From Lindgomyces ingoldianus (taxonomy: Eukaryota > Ascomycota > Dothideomycetes > Pleosporales > Lindgomycetaceae), in assembly GCF_010093535.1 (NCBI RefSeq), contig NW_022985163.1:1030353-1094352 (forward strand): a stretch of DNA of 64,000 nt, written 5' to 3'. The notes beneath the pieces were generated by a model that saw only the letters and a program-made list of their open reading frames with translations, had not been told where the DNA came from and did no database searches. Numbering within the stretch: the stretch's first letter is position 1; each line of letters opens with the position of its first letter. The translations under genes were made by a program, and so were the position numbers. This document shows, in pieces, positions 12,424 through 23,195 of the stretch.

Positions 12424-12576
12424 AAACTTACTTTTGCTAGTAATAGCTTTATTAATAATATTACATTAATTATTTATTTAATTATATTTAAGCCTAAGTT
12501 ACATCTAATTTAGTTTAGGTTATACTATTTACATACTATTATATTAAATTATTTAGTTATAATAAATAAGATTTTA
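12424..12576 (+). repeat. H0: leader repeat H, copy 1 (truncated)
   Basis: About 150 bp beginning right after TGTTACA. It matches 56316-56426 and 58702-58860. The copy is cut by a family A fragment at 12577. In the other two copies H follows an LTR of family G, so I read it as the untranslated leader of that retrotransposon. Confidence 0.7.
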
Positions 12577-12704
12577 ACGTATACTATAGTTAGGCAAGTT
12601 GCTTACTTTTACTAAGACTCTACTAAACTACTCTTTCTATACTAATGCATTTCTAACAACACTACTTAGACGCGGTAAAAGAACATTAGATATAGCTTAC
12701 ACTT
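12577..12704 (+). mobile_element. Family A transposon fragment (5' terminus)
   Basis: It starts ACGTATAC... after TA and reads into the family A terminal region, but with only one of the two usual 17-bp-spaced repeats. It ends at the next LTR. A 77-codon open frame (12599-12832) crosses from this fragment into that LTR and is a chance fusion. Confidence 0.75.
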
Positions 12705-13148
12705 TGTTACAATCTTTACTTCGGGGAAATGCTGTCCGAAGAACTCTGGGCCTAGGGAGGAGAATTAGGAGTGCGGAGGAGAGGGAACTTAGTCTTAGAC
12801 AGGTGTACAGTCTGTTAAGGCGTAGTTACTAGGACTAGAAGGTGCATCTAACTGTGGTTTGCCCTTTAACAGCAGTATAAGTTGCTTAGATTAAACAGTT
12901 CCTAGGTAGGAACAAGAGAGAAGGTATATATAGTGTAAGATATACAATAGGATTACTTCTTATTAAAAAGTAGTAATACTACTTAGTCTATATAAATAAT
13001 AAACTAAACTTTAATTACAGCTTCTAAGTAAAGTTAGAATCTTAGACTATATACATAGAGTTGCATGCTTTGCATGCAAACGTGCTTAGCTTATTAGATA
13101 ATACATTCTGCCGCGCATTAGTCTAATAGCTTAGTCTATTCTTTGTCT
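12705..13148 (-). repeat. LTR of family C, divergent subfamily, probably truncated
   Basis: It starts TGTTACAATC like the other family C LTRs and shares a CAGGTGTACAGTCTGTT block and a TATATAGTGTAAGATATACAA block with the LTR at 46451-47049. At about 444 bp it is shorter than the 585-599 bp of its relatives, and its right end abuts a family G piece at TGTAAC. Contains AT-flanked TTGCATGCTTTGCATGCAA near 13063. Confidence 0.7.
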
Positions 13149-13260
13149 TGTAACGGCACAGGCAAGACAATAGGTCCGAATGCGATGGGAATCCACTCAG
13201 AGGCATATGGGAGTGCGTGGGGACTCAGAACCTAGGAATTTCCATTAACACCTATAGGCC
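13149..13260 (-). repeat. Family G LTR fragment, inverted
   Basis: It is the reverse complement of the right 112 bp or so of the LTR at 58411-58701 (TGTAACGGCACAGG... matches ...CCTGTGCTGTTATA). It is cut by E-outer. It is GC-richer than its surroundings. The piece of G on the far side of E-outer (56268-56315) has the opposite orientation. Confidence 0.75.
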
Positions 13261-13265
13261 TTTAA

Positions 13266-13638
13266 TGTAAAAAACAAGGTATACACTTCGCAATTAAGAG
13301 GTGTATTAACTAACAAGGGCGTAACTGTGACATAGAAGTACAATTAGTACCCGCCTAATTTCTAAGGCAATCCTCTGCTATCTAAAGAGGGCTTCTACAA
13401 CTAGCTATATACTTCTTTAGAGAGCCAGGCACAGCAGCGCTAGTAGCAACAAATCTAGTATGCTGTAGGTCTAGTTTAAAGTATTACCTGTCTAGGATGC
13501 CCAGCTTTTTAGGCAAGGTAGGCGTTGTCTAGGAAGTGTAGGGTTAACAGCACAGTTTAGAAGTTGTCTAGGACTGCCTAGTGCGGTCTAGGCTAGTCTA
13601 TGTTAGCTAAGAAAACACCTAGATAGCTAGTTATTATA
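13266..13638 (-). repeat. E-outer 3' LTR (left copy, 373 bp)
   Basis: It starts TGTAAAAAACAAGG and ends TTATTATA (from TTACA by decay), with TTTAA just outside on the left. It has the same length as both LTRs of E2. Confidence 0.9.
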
Positions 13639-14030
13639 AAGCCTTATCTTTTTTAAGGCGTAACTTTACGCCTAAATCTAAGCTCTTTCTTAAGGTTTAA
13701 AAGTTATGTAATTTTATATTACTTTAAATTTAATCTAAGAAGTTAAATAGTTTTTACTAAGCTAAATTTTTTACTACACCTACACTCTACTCTACGCTTC
13801 TAGTACATATTTTAGAGAGATTTTCTGCAGGAGCCCCTAGGCTAGAGGACCCTATATAACCCTCTTTCTGTCCTAAAGAGTCCCTATTCTAACTACCTTT
13901 AGACTCTCCCTTAGCTAGCTACCTCTACTAGCTATCCTCTATCTAATTTTTAAAGCTTTTTATTCTCTTTATCCTAATCTAGGCCTCTTTAGGCCTTTTA
14001 AGCTTTGTTTTATATATTTTACTACTAATA

Positions 14031-15075
14031 ATGTCTTTTCTAGCTAGTAAGTAGTTAGACAAGATTACTTTAGCTATAAATAAGGCTCTAGATACTGTTA
14101 ATTCTTACCTAACTTACTTTAATAAGATTATAGACAGGATTATAGCGCATAAGCTAAGTGTAATTCTACTATGCTATTTTTTTATTAAAAAGAATTATAA
14201 CATTTAGACTTATAATACTTATATTTATTAAAGCTTGTTAAAGCCTAAGCACATTAATAACCTTTTAAAGTATAATAGCTGCTATAAAAGTAGAAAAGAC
14301 TGCTATTAAGTAGGTTATCTTAGAGCTGTTTATAGCTATTTAGGGGTCTTTAAGGTGCTTCTTAGTTCTTTTTACTACTTCTTAGGTTATAGTGCTTAGA
14401 GGACTATTACTTAGTAATTATAACTATTATAAGCACTATCTTTAGTAGTTTTTTTTTTTAGCTTAAGACCTAAATTAACCTTAGTAATACTTAGAAGTAC
14501 CTGCTAAATGTTATTAAAAGTCTTTATAAAAAAGTTAATAAGGTTATTATTTATTTTAATAAGTTTATAATCTTTAGCTACTTTTTAGACTTTTCTAAGT
14601 TTCTTTAAAGGTTTTTAGGGCTTTCTAAAGGGTTTTAAACTAATTCTTACTAGGCTTATTTATAGTAAGATAGCTAGTAACACTCTAACTTTCTTTTATA
14701 TTAGCAAAAAAGTGTTTAGAGACTTAAGTATTATTAGTCTTAGTAAAGTAAAAAAGAAAAGTATTAGTAAAGTGTAAAAAAAAAAAAAGTAATAATAACA
14801 GCTTAGAACCCTTCTCTCTAGTCTTTAAGCGCGTCTGCACTATATGTTCTCTAACCTGTACCTATCTAGGCTCTTCTAGAGCAGTCTAACCTTATCTAGG
14901 GCACTTAGCCTTTTACTACTAATTTTAGTGTTCTCTAGGCTTAGGTCTACTTCCTTGCTAAAAAATTTTACAAAAGTAAGTAAAGTATATAAAAAACTAA
15001 CTTTACTTATAATTTTAACACTTTTAACCTTAAGTAAAACATTTTTTAAAAATAAAGTAAGTTATCTACCTCTAT
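14031..15075 (+). pseudogene. E-outer antisense reading frame (copy interrupted by E2)
   Basis: Starting at an ATG (14031), the + strand reads MSFLASK-stop-LDKITLAINKAL and onward, closely matching the better-preserved copy at 15888 in E2. It includes the CX2CX6C region in decayed form and Gln-type stops. It lies between the 3' LTR and the minus-strand pol, so it is antisense to gag-pol. E2 cuts it near its end; the last codons resume at 22795. The open 81-codon block at 14928-15173 runs from this frame into the E2 LTR. Confidence 0.55.
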
Positions 15076-15080
15076 CTCTA

Positions 15081-15453
15081 TGTAAAAAACAGGGTATACA
15101 CTTCGCAATCAAGAGGTGTATTGACCAACAAGGGCGTGACTGTGACATAGGAGTACAATTAATACCTGCCTAATTTCTAAGGCGATCCTCTGCTATCTAA
15201 AGAGGGCTTCTACAACTGGCTATATACTTCTCCAGAGAGCCAGGCACAGCAGCGCTGGTAGCGACAGATCTAGTATGCCGTAGGTCTAGTTCAAAGTATT
15301 ACCTGTCTAGGATGCCCAGCTTTTTAGGCAAGGTAGGCATTGTCTAGGAAGTGTGGGGTTAACAGCACAGTTTAGGAGTTGTCTAGGACTGCCTAGTGCA
15401 GTCTAGGCTAGTCTATAATAGCCTAGGAAACACCTAGATAGCTAGTTATTATA
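15081..15453 (-). repeat. E2 3' LTR (left copy)
   Basis: 373 bp, TGTAAAAAAC... to ...TAGTTATTATA, with CTCTA on its outer side. It shares a first 50 bp, including GGTATACACTTCGCAATC, with all the other family E LTRs, which places the LTR start upstream of the more obvious TGTGACAT motif. Confidence 0.9.
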
Positions 15454-15887
15454 AAGCCTTATTTTTTTTTAAAGCGTAACTTTGCGCCTAAATCTAAGCC
15501 CTTTTTTAAGGTTTAAAAGTTATGTAATTTTATGTTACTTTAAATTTAATCTAAAGAGTTAAATACTTTTTACTAAGCTAAATTCTTTATTACACCTACA
15601 CTTTACTCTGCGCTTCTAGTACATATTTTAGAGAGATTTTCTACAGGAGCCCCTACGCCTTCCTAGGGGTTCCTAGGGTGTTCTAGGGCCCCCCTAGGCT
15701 AGAGGACCCTATATAAAGCTCTGTCTGTCCTAGAGAGTCCCTATTTTAACTGCCTTTAGATTCTTCCTTAGCTAGCTACCTTAGCTAGCTATCCCCTGTC
15801 CTATTTTTAAGGCCTCTAGTCCTGTCTATCCTAATCTAGGCTCTCTTAGGCCCCCTAAGCTTTATTTTGTATATTTTACTACTAATA

Positions 15888-16999
15888 ATGTCTTTCCTAG
15901 CTAGTAAGCAGTTAGATAGGATTACTTTAGCTATAAATAAGGCCTTAGCTACTATTAATTTCTACTTAACTTGCCTTAATAAGATTATAAGCAGGATTAT
16001 AGCGCATAAGCTAGGCGTAATTCTACTATGCTGTTTCTTTGTTAAGGAGGATTACAACATCTAGACTTATAATACCTACATCTATTAAGGCTTATTAGAG
16101 CCTAAGCGCACTAATAACCTTTTAAAGTGTAATAGCTGCTATAAGAGTGGCAGAGACTGCTATTAAGTAGGTTATCCTAGGGCTATTTATAGCTATCTAG
16201 GGGTCTCTAGAGTGCTTCTTAGTTCTTTTTACTAATTCTTAGGTTGTAGTACTTAGAGGACTATTGCCTAGTAATTATAACTATTATAAGCACTATCTTT
16301 AGTAGTTTTTCTTAGCTTAAGACCTAAATTAACTTTAGCAACACTTAAAAGTACTTACTAGACATTATTAAGAGTCTTTGTAAAAAAGTTAGTAAAGTTA
16401 TTATTTATCTTAATAAGTTTATAATCCCTAGCTACTTTTTAAACTTTTCTAAGTTTTTCTAGAGGTCTCTAGGGCTTTCTAGGGGTTTTTAGACTAATTC
16501 TTGCTAGGCTTATTTATAGCAAGATAGCTAGTAACGCTCTAACCCCTCTCTATGTTAGCAAGAAGGTGTTTAGGGACTTAAGTATTATTAGTCTTAGTAA
16601 AGCAAAAAAAAAAGCATTAGTAAAGTGTAAAAAAGAAATAAGTAATAATAATAGCTTAAAACCTCTTTCTTTAGTCTCTAAGCATGTCTATACTATATGT
16701 TTTTTAACCTGTACCTATCTAAGCTCTTCTAGAGCAGTCTAACCCTATCTAAGGTACTTAGCCTTCTGCTGCTAATTTTAGTGTTCTCTAGGCTTAGGTC
16801 CTTTTCCTTGCTAAAGAATTTTATAAAAGTAAGTAAAGCATATAAAAAACTAACTTTACTTATAATTTTAACACTTTTAACTCTAAGCAAAACATTTTCT
16901 AAAGATAAGGCAAGTTGTCTACCTCTATTTTTAGTTTTTTTAGCATTTTTTTTTCTTTACATTAGTCTAGTAGATCTAGGGGTCTCTAGCCCTGTCTAG
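15888..16999 (+). pseudogene. E2 antisense reading frame with CX2CX6C motif
   Basis: From the ATG at 15888 the frame is open for 58 codons (MSFLASKQLDRITLAINKAL...), then continues with Gln-type stops through ...GLLEPK. A cysteine cluster C-X2-C-X6-C follows at 16128-16160, with first residues CNSCYKSGRDC. Near the far end an open block (16781-16999) lies in a different frame, so a single continuous protein is not proven; a frameshift or intron may separate the parts. The frame runs opposite to gag-pol and sits just inside the 3' LTR. No known family is recognised. E-outer has the same frame with the same start. Confidence 0.5.
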
Positions 17000-17049
17000 G
17001 CCTTTTAGAATAGGTTTTACCTTTTCTAGGTTTCTACCTACTATTCTCT

Positions 17050-20000
17050 TTTCCTTTAAAATAGTTTAGTTTATTTTTACATAGCAGTAGCTTTTTTTAG
17101 AAATAGTTATAGCGCTTTATACTTTTTTTATATTTTTTTTAGTAGCTTACTTTTTTTTTAAGTTTCTTTAGTAAAGTCTAGGCTTTATAGTGCATCTGTT
17201 TTTCTTCTTAGAGGTATTTAGGCTAGTCTAGGGGTAATCTAGACTAATCTAGTAGTATTTAAAAATAAGGATAGTAAAAAAATAAGCTAAGTTTCTAAAG
17301 TTTATAGTGCTTAAAAGTTTTTTTAAAATGTTCTAAGCTTTTATAAAGTTATTTAGTCTAAGTTTATTTCTTTTAGTCTAGTCTCTTTTAGCTTAATTTA
17401 GCCTTCTCTTCTCTTTTCTTATTCTCCTTTGTACTAGTAGTTTTACTTATCTTTAAAATTTATTTATAGCCTTTTTAGATATGTTTTTTGCTAGAAGTAG
17501 TTAGTTATTTTCCTTCCTAAACCCTTTCTAGTGTACTCTGTATAGCTATATTCCCTTATGCAGCTTTTAGTTTATAATGTAGTCTACATTTTATATATTT
17601 ATTCTTGCTTAGAGTATTACTGCCTTAGCTAGAGGTTATTTATAAAGTAACAGGTAACTTAAAAGTGCTAGCTTAAAAAAGCTAATATAGAATACTAAGT
17701 AGATCTAAAAGCTAGCTAGTAAGTTTAGGTAGTAAGATTAAGTTTTATATATAGTAGAAACTTTTTAAAGGCTTATATATTTATTATTTAGCTTTTTTTA
17801 GCTAGAAAGTAGTAATATTTTTAGTGCTAAAGTATACTTAGTTTTTTACTAAGTATATTTTATGTTTATGTGTTTTATTATGCTATTACTTTTAGTACTT
17901 TTACACTGTCTTAAGGTGTTTAGCTAGCTTTTACTTAGTTTAGGCTAGTTTATTACTATCTTAAAGTGCTTATAAAGAAATACTAGCTTTCTTTACTTAT
18001 TTTAGCATGTCTGTAGACAGCAGATCCTTCCTATAGACAGCCTAGAATAGCAATATTCCTATAAAGCTGTAAACAGCATTATTATAGGCATATTCTATGT
18101 TAGAGAGAATCTCTGCCTAGTTATCCTACTTATAGTTATAGTATATTTAAAGATACTACTTTAACATTTAGTTTTAGCACTTAGTCTAGCTGTTAGTTTA
18201 TAAGTAAAAAGTAGTAAAAAAAAGTTTTTTATTTTTAAGTAAGCTATAAACATCTTTTAATAAGTAGACATAAATAAGGCTCTCTAGTCTATTATAATAA
18301 AAAAAAAAAAGCTATAAAGTCTTAAAATTTTTTACTTAAAAGTCTTAGCTAAGGCTACTGCCTTTAAGGTGCCTTTACTAAAGATATAGTAAGCTATTTT
18401 AAAGAAATAATTAACTATAACTAGAATACTATTATAGCTTCTTTTATTTAACTAGCTAAGTAGTAGCTCTATAATAAAATCTATAGAGATATCCTCCTAA
18501 ATCCTAGAGGGGACTAGGAGGGGCTAGAGTTCCCTGTACAGGGCATGTTAAGGGGATTTCGCGCGTTAGCAGGCCTAGCATGTGCTAAGGTAGTCTTTAG
18601 TATATTACTATATACCTAGCTAATAAAAGTCCTTTTGTACTTAATAAAAAGTTTTACTAAATCTAAAATAGCCTACTAAGAGATAGTTATAGTAGGCTTA
18701 AAAAGCTTAGATTTTTACTTCTTTAAGTATATAGGTTTTTTTTTATAAGTAAAAAGTCTTTTTTTTTCTTTTAACTACTTACCTACTTAGTTTAGTTAGT
18801 CTTTTATATTCTTTTTTTAAGCCTTTTTTACACCTTTAGTGTGTAGATTTTCTCTAAGCCTTTTTATAATTACTTTTATTAAAAAGCTTTTTAGGCTTTA
18901 GGTTTTATTTGCTATTTTAGCAGTACTTAAAGCTTTTATTTTAGTTGCTTAAGTAATAGCTACTATTCTTAGCTATTCTAAGCTCTTCTAGGGTAATCTT
19001 ACTCTATCTAGCTCTAGTTTACGCTGTAGATTATAAAGTGCTTACTCTTGTAATTTTAGGCTGTTCTTATTATTACTCTCTTTACTCTTTTTATAATTAG
19101 GCCTCTTTAAGGGCCTGTTAGCAAGGTTAGTCTTACCTAGTTAATAATAAATTTAAAAGTTAAAAGTAGCTACTTACTTTACTTACTAAGCCTGCCTTTT
19201 AGTTAGGGTCTTAGTAGTTATAAACTCTTAGAGGTTAGTGTAGTCTATTAGAAGTTCTATTATGTAGGCAGCTCTTTTTAGATAGTAGCGCTAGTATTTA
19301 AAGCTCTCTACTATAGTAAGTAGCTTACTGTTGTAGGTGTTATAATTACATTCTACTACTATTATTTTACATAAGAAAAAGGCTATAGGGTGCTACTAGT
19401 TCTTTTTTACTCTATCTAGCCTAGGCTAGCTTAGAATTTCTAAAATTACATATCCTAAGGCATTAGTTTTAACCTAGTAGTACAGGTTAGAATTAAAATA
19501 TACTAGTAGTAGTCTTTTAGTAAATCTACTTTTTAGTTTATTAAAGGCAGACACTACTTAAAGACTTAGCGCTAAGAGGATAGACTTCTTTTTATATTAC
19601 TAATAGCCTTTTTTAGCTAAACCTTAGAGTTGTTAAGTAAGCTAGTGTAAAAAAGTAGTAATCTATAAAAATCTTTTTATAAAGTATTAGTAGTAGTTAG
19701 TAAACTCTAAAAAGATCTAGATCTTCCTTATAGTTCTAAAGATTAGCTACCTCTAAATAGCTTTAACTTAGTCCTTCTTTATTTAGACCTTTTCTAAGGT
19801 AATAATAAAGCCTAAGTACTTTACTTTATCTATATAAAATTTACATTTTAAAAGCTTAGTGTATAGCTTATGCTAAAAAAGCCTAAATAGAACTAAGTAA
19901 ACATGCTTTTTATGCTTAACTTTATTTTAAAAGTAGATAAGTATATTATTTAAGTAGATAAGTATATTATCTAAGTAGATAATATAACATATATTAAAAA

Positions 20001-20900
20001 AGTTTAATAGTGTAAAGTTAATATAACTTTAGAAAACTACTAAGGTGTTTATAAGTCTAAAGAGTATTATAGTGTATTTAAAATAGCTATAGCAGGTCTA
20101 GAAAGTAGTCTTCTACTTATCCCTCTCTTTAATCTAAATACAGTAGTAGGCGTTATATAGGTCTAGTTTAAAGTAGATTTTAGTGTAGCCTAATTAATTT
20201 AAAAATTTTCTAATTAATAAGAGAAAGTGTTAGTTTTTTACTATAATAGTGTTAAAGCCTTAATAGTTTATATAAAGTTAGAGTGTTTTATTCTTCTTTT
20301 TTATAAATAAAACAGGGGCCTTTGCTCTTAACATTAAGCAGCGTATCTATCCCTGTTTTAAGTTTGTCTAGATATACTTTTATAGAACTTTTACCTTAGT
20401 AGTAGAGAGACTATAAAAAGGGCTATATAAAAGTTTTTTTTCTTTATTTAAGTTAATTATAAGCTTGTATAGGCTATAGTTAGGCAGAAAAGAGGTGTTA
20501 TATTCTAAGAATGCTTTTTAAAACTTTTTAAAGTATGCTAATAGCAGCCTAGGCTCCTCTAAGGTTAGTTAAAATACATAAGTAATTACTATTATAAATA
20601 CATTATTATTAAAGTTTATTAGTACTTTTATAAATGCTTTTAAGCTGTCTAGTCTAATCTTCTTATAAAGTTAGTAGTGTTTTTAAAAATAAACTATCTT
20701 ACGCATAAAGTTAAAAGTTAAGTTTTATTTTTTTAGCTAAAGTATGCCTAATATTATACTATAACTAAAGATTTTTATTATAAAAAAAGTAAATTTACCT
20801 ACTTAAGACTACTTTTTACTATCTTTAATATAGTAAAAGACATTAGCTCTTCTTATAACCTCTAATAGCTGTCCTTCTAAAGATATAAAGGAGCCTAGGT
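17050..20900 (-). pseudogene. E2 pol remnant (RT recognisable)
   Basis: Minus-strand reading shows the RT entry APVLFIKKKNKTL and then the altered DYRGLNTI-type box at about 20240-20330. The catalytic box Y-L-D-N (family YLDD) lies at about 19966-19977, followed by ILIY. RNase H and integrase should lie at lower coordinates by family order; I did not resolve all their motifs. A 21-bp direct duplication (19931-19951 and 19952-19972) falls at the RT active site. Stops are abundant. Confidence 0.75.
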
Positions 20901-22416
20901 TTACTAGGTTAACTACTACACCTACTTATTTAGTAAGGTTTTAATTTAAAAAGTTTACTTTTGCTCTAAAGTCTATTATAGCTTAGTAGTAGTAAGAAAA
21001 AGTTAGACTTTTAATAGCTTTTAAAAAAAAATAAGTGTTACTTTTATAGCACTAGGCCTAGCTTTTTAAGTACTTACTACTGCTACTTTCTGCCCCTCTA
21101 AGTATTCTACTTAGCCTATAAGACGTAGGGGGGGGGGGGGGGGGGGGCCTAGAGCGCAGCTTTTTCTGCTAGGTTGTCTTTTTTAAAAGGGTAGTTTCTT
21201 TATATATAGCTTTACTTATAATAGTTATAGCAGCTTTTCTTTTTTTAGTTTTTAGCCTTTTATGCCTTTTTAGCTTTTAACTTTTAAGGCTTAGTAGCTA
21301 TAAAGTTATAAAGCTTTATATTATTTTTTTAGTGTTAGTTACTTTAGAGTTTCTTATAACCTGCTTAGCTTTTTAAAAGGTGTTTTGCTTCTTTTAGAAG
21401 CCTTTTGCTACCCCTACAGTTTCTTTCTGCCTAGAGGACCTGCTAGTGCTAGTTAGCCTCTATCTTTAATTTAAGAAGACTACTTTACACTTTTAGTTAG
21501 AAGTTTAGCCTGTACTACACTTTTTTATCTAAGGTAAAGAAAAAGTTATATATTAAGTTTTAATTTAAGTTATTTAAAGCTTTAATAAAGTTAATATTCT
21601 TTTACTAAGTTTTAAAATAGTTAAAAAGTTTAGTAAAAGTCTAATTTTTTTAATTTATATTTTTAATTTTTTACCTAGCTAAAATTTTTTTTTAAGCATG
21701 TTTAAAAAAGCTTAACAGCGTTTCCTTTATAAAGCCTTAGTGTAATTAAGTTAAGTAGTTAACTGTAGAGATTACACATACTACTCTATCCTAACAGTTA
21801 CAGGGGTTCTCCCCTAGGTAGCGCTAGCAGAACTCTACCTATAATGCTGCATTTAAGAAGACTAAGAGGTTTTAGATATATTTTTTATAGCTTTTAATAT
21901 ATGCTTATAGTTACTTATAAAACTTTTCTTTAAACTTTAGAAGTTAGTTAGGCTTAGGTAACTATAGCTTAAAAGAGGTGCCTATAGAAGCAGCTATTCT
22001 AGGTAGGAATAATAAAGGTTAGCTAGTAGCTGTCTATAGAGAGGCTGCTAGCCCTAGCCTTATAGAGGTTAGGTTATTATAGAGGGAGTTGTAAGGCTTT
22101 TAAAAAGATTATAATATTTCTTTTAATTAGTCTTTTTAAAGTTGTTTTAGTTTTATTTTATTTTTTTTACTTTTTTTTTTACTTTTTTTTGTTAGATCTT
22201 AGTATCTAGTTAAGTAATATTACTTATTATAATCTTCTTTAAAAGTGTCTTAGCCTAGGTAAAGGGGTCTAAAGGTAGCAGTCTTTAGGGGGGTTGCGCA
22301 GATGTCCCCTCTTTATTAGGTAGTCTGTCTGTAGAGGGAGTCTGTAAGTCTTGTACAACACTAGCTTAGGTAGCAACAGTTATGCTAGGTATTATTAAGT
22401 AGGTAGAGAATTATAT
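20900..22416 (-). pseudogene. E2 gag-protease region remnant
   Basis: This segment lies between RT and the 5' (right) LTR on the minus strand. Charged, Lys-rich stretches read on the minus strand between 21540 and 21760, as expected of gag. A run of about 20 G's sits at 21128-21147; the homologous place in E-outer (around 50560) has only 7 G's. A zinc knuckle was not resolved. Confidence 0.5.
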
Positions 22417-22789
22417 TATAAAAAACAAGGTATACACTTTATAATTAAAAGGTGTATTAACTAATAAAAGCGTAACTATAACATAAAAGTATAATTAATA
22501 CCTGCTTAATTTCTAAAGTAATCCTCTGCTATCTAAAGAGGGCTTCTACAACTAGCTATATACTTCTCTAGAGAGCTAGGCACGGCAGCGCTGGTAGCAA
22601 CAGATCTAGTATGCTGTAGGTCTAGTTCAAAGTATTACCTGTCTAGGATGCCCAGCTTTTTAGGCGAGGTAGGCATTGTCTAGGAAGTGCGGGGTTAACA
22701 GCACGGTTCGGGAGTCGTCCGGGACTGCCTAGTGCAGTCTAGGCCAGTCTACGACAGCCTAGGAAACACCTGGATAGCCGGTCGTTACA
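22417..22789 (-). repeat. E2 5' LTR (right copy)
   Basis: 373 bp, from TATAAAAAAC (TG decayed to TA) to GTCGTTACA. Decay is graded: the first 150 bp is AT-rich, while the last 110 bp (GCGGGG, CGGTTCGGG, CGTCCGGG) is almost untouched. Confidence 0.92.
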
Positions 22790-22794
22790 CTCTA

Positions 22795-23195
22795 GTCTTT
22801 TTAGCAATTTTTTTTTTACATTAGTCTAGTAGATCTAGGGGTCTCTAGGCCTGTCTAGGCTTTTTAGAATAAGTTTTGCCTTTTCTAGGTTTCTACCTAC
22901 TATTCTCTTCTTCTTCTTTAAGACAGTTTAGTCTATTTTTGCATAGTAGTAGCTTCTCTAGAAATAGTTATAGCACTTTATACTCTTTTTATATTCTCTT
23001 TAGTAGTTTACTTTTTTTTTAAGTTTCTTTAGTAAAGTCTAGGCTTTATAAAGCATTTATCCCTCTTTTTAAAGGTATCTAGGCTAGTCTAGAGGTAATC
23101 TAGACTAATCTAGTAGTATTTAAAAATAGAGATAGTAAAAAACAGGCTAAGTTTTTAAAGTTTATAGTGCTTAAAGGTTTTTTTTAAATCTTTTA
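22795..23195. other. E-outer internal segment between E2 and B2
   Basis: It matches E2 16930-17330 without the insertions. It holds the end of the antisense frame (to about 22870) and spacer sequence towards the end of pol. Confidence 0.8.

Larger units (their letters stand above)
15081..22789 (-). mobile_element. E2: complete Ty3/Gypsy retrotransposon (7,709 bp) inside its own relative
   Basis: 373-bp LTRs (15081-15453 and 22417-22789) and target duplication CTCTA at 15076-15080 and 22790-22794 define it. Gag and pol read on the minus strand. An extra frame on + lies between pol and the left (3') LTR. It has landed in E-outer, a member of the same family. E2 lacks the insertions seen in E-outer (B2, the F solo LTR, A-FB3, A-FB4, B3), so it supplies their empty sites. 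Confidence 0.92.

Noticed and set aside
12599..12832. 77-codon open frame
   Set aside because: It joins a family A transposon fragment to a family C LTR across their junction at 12705, so it is not a gene.
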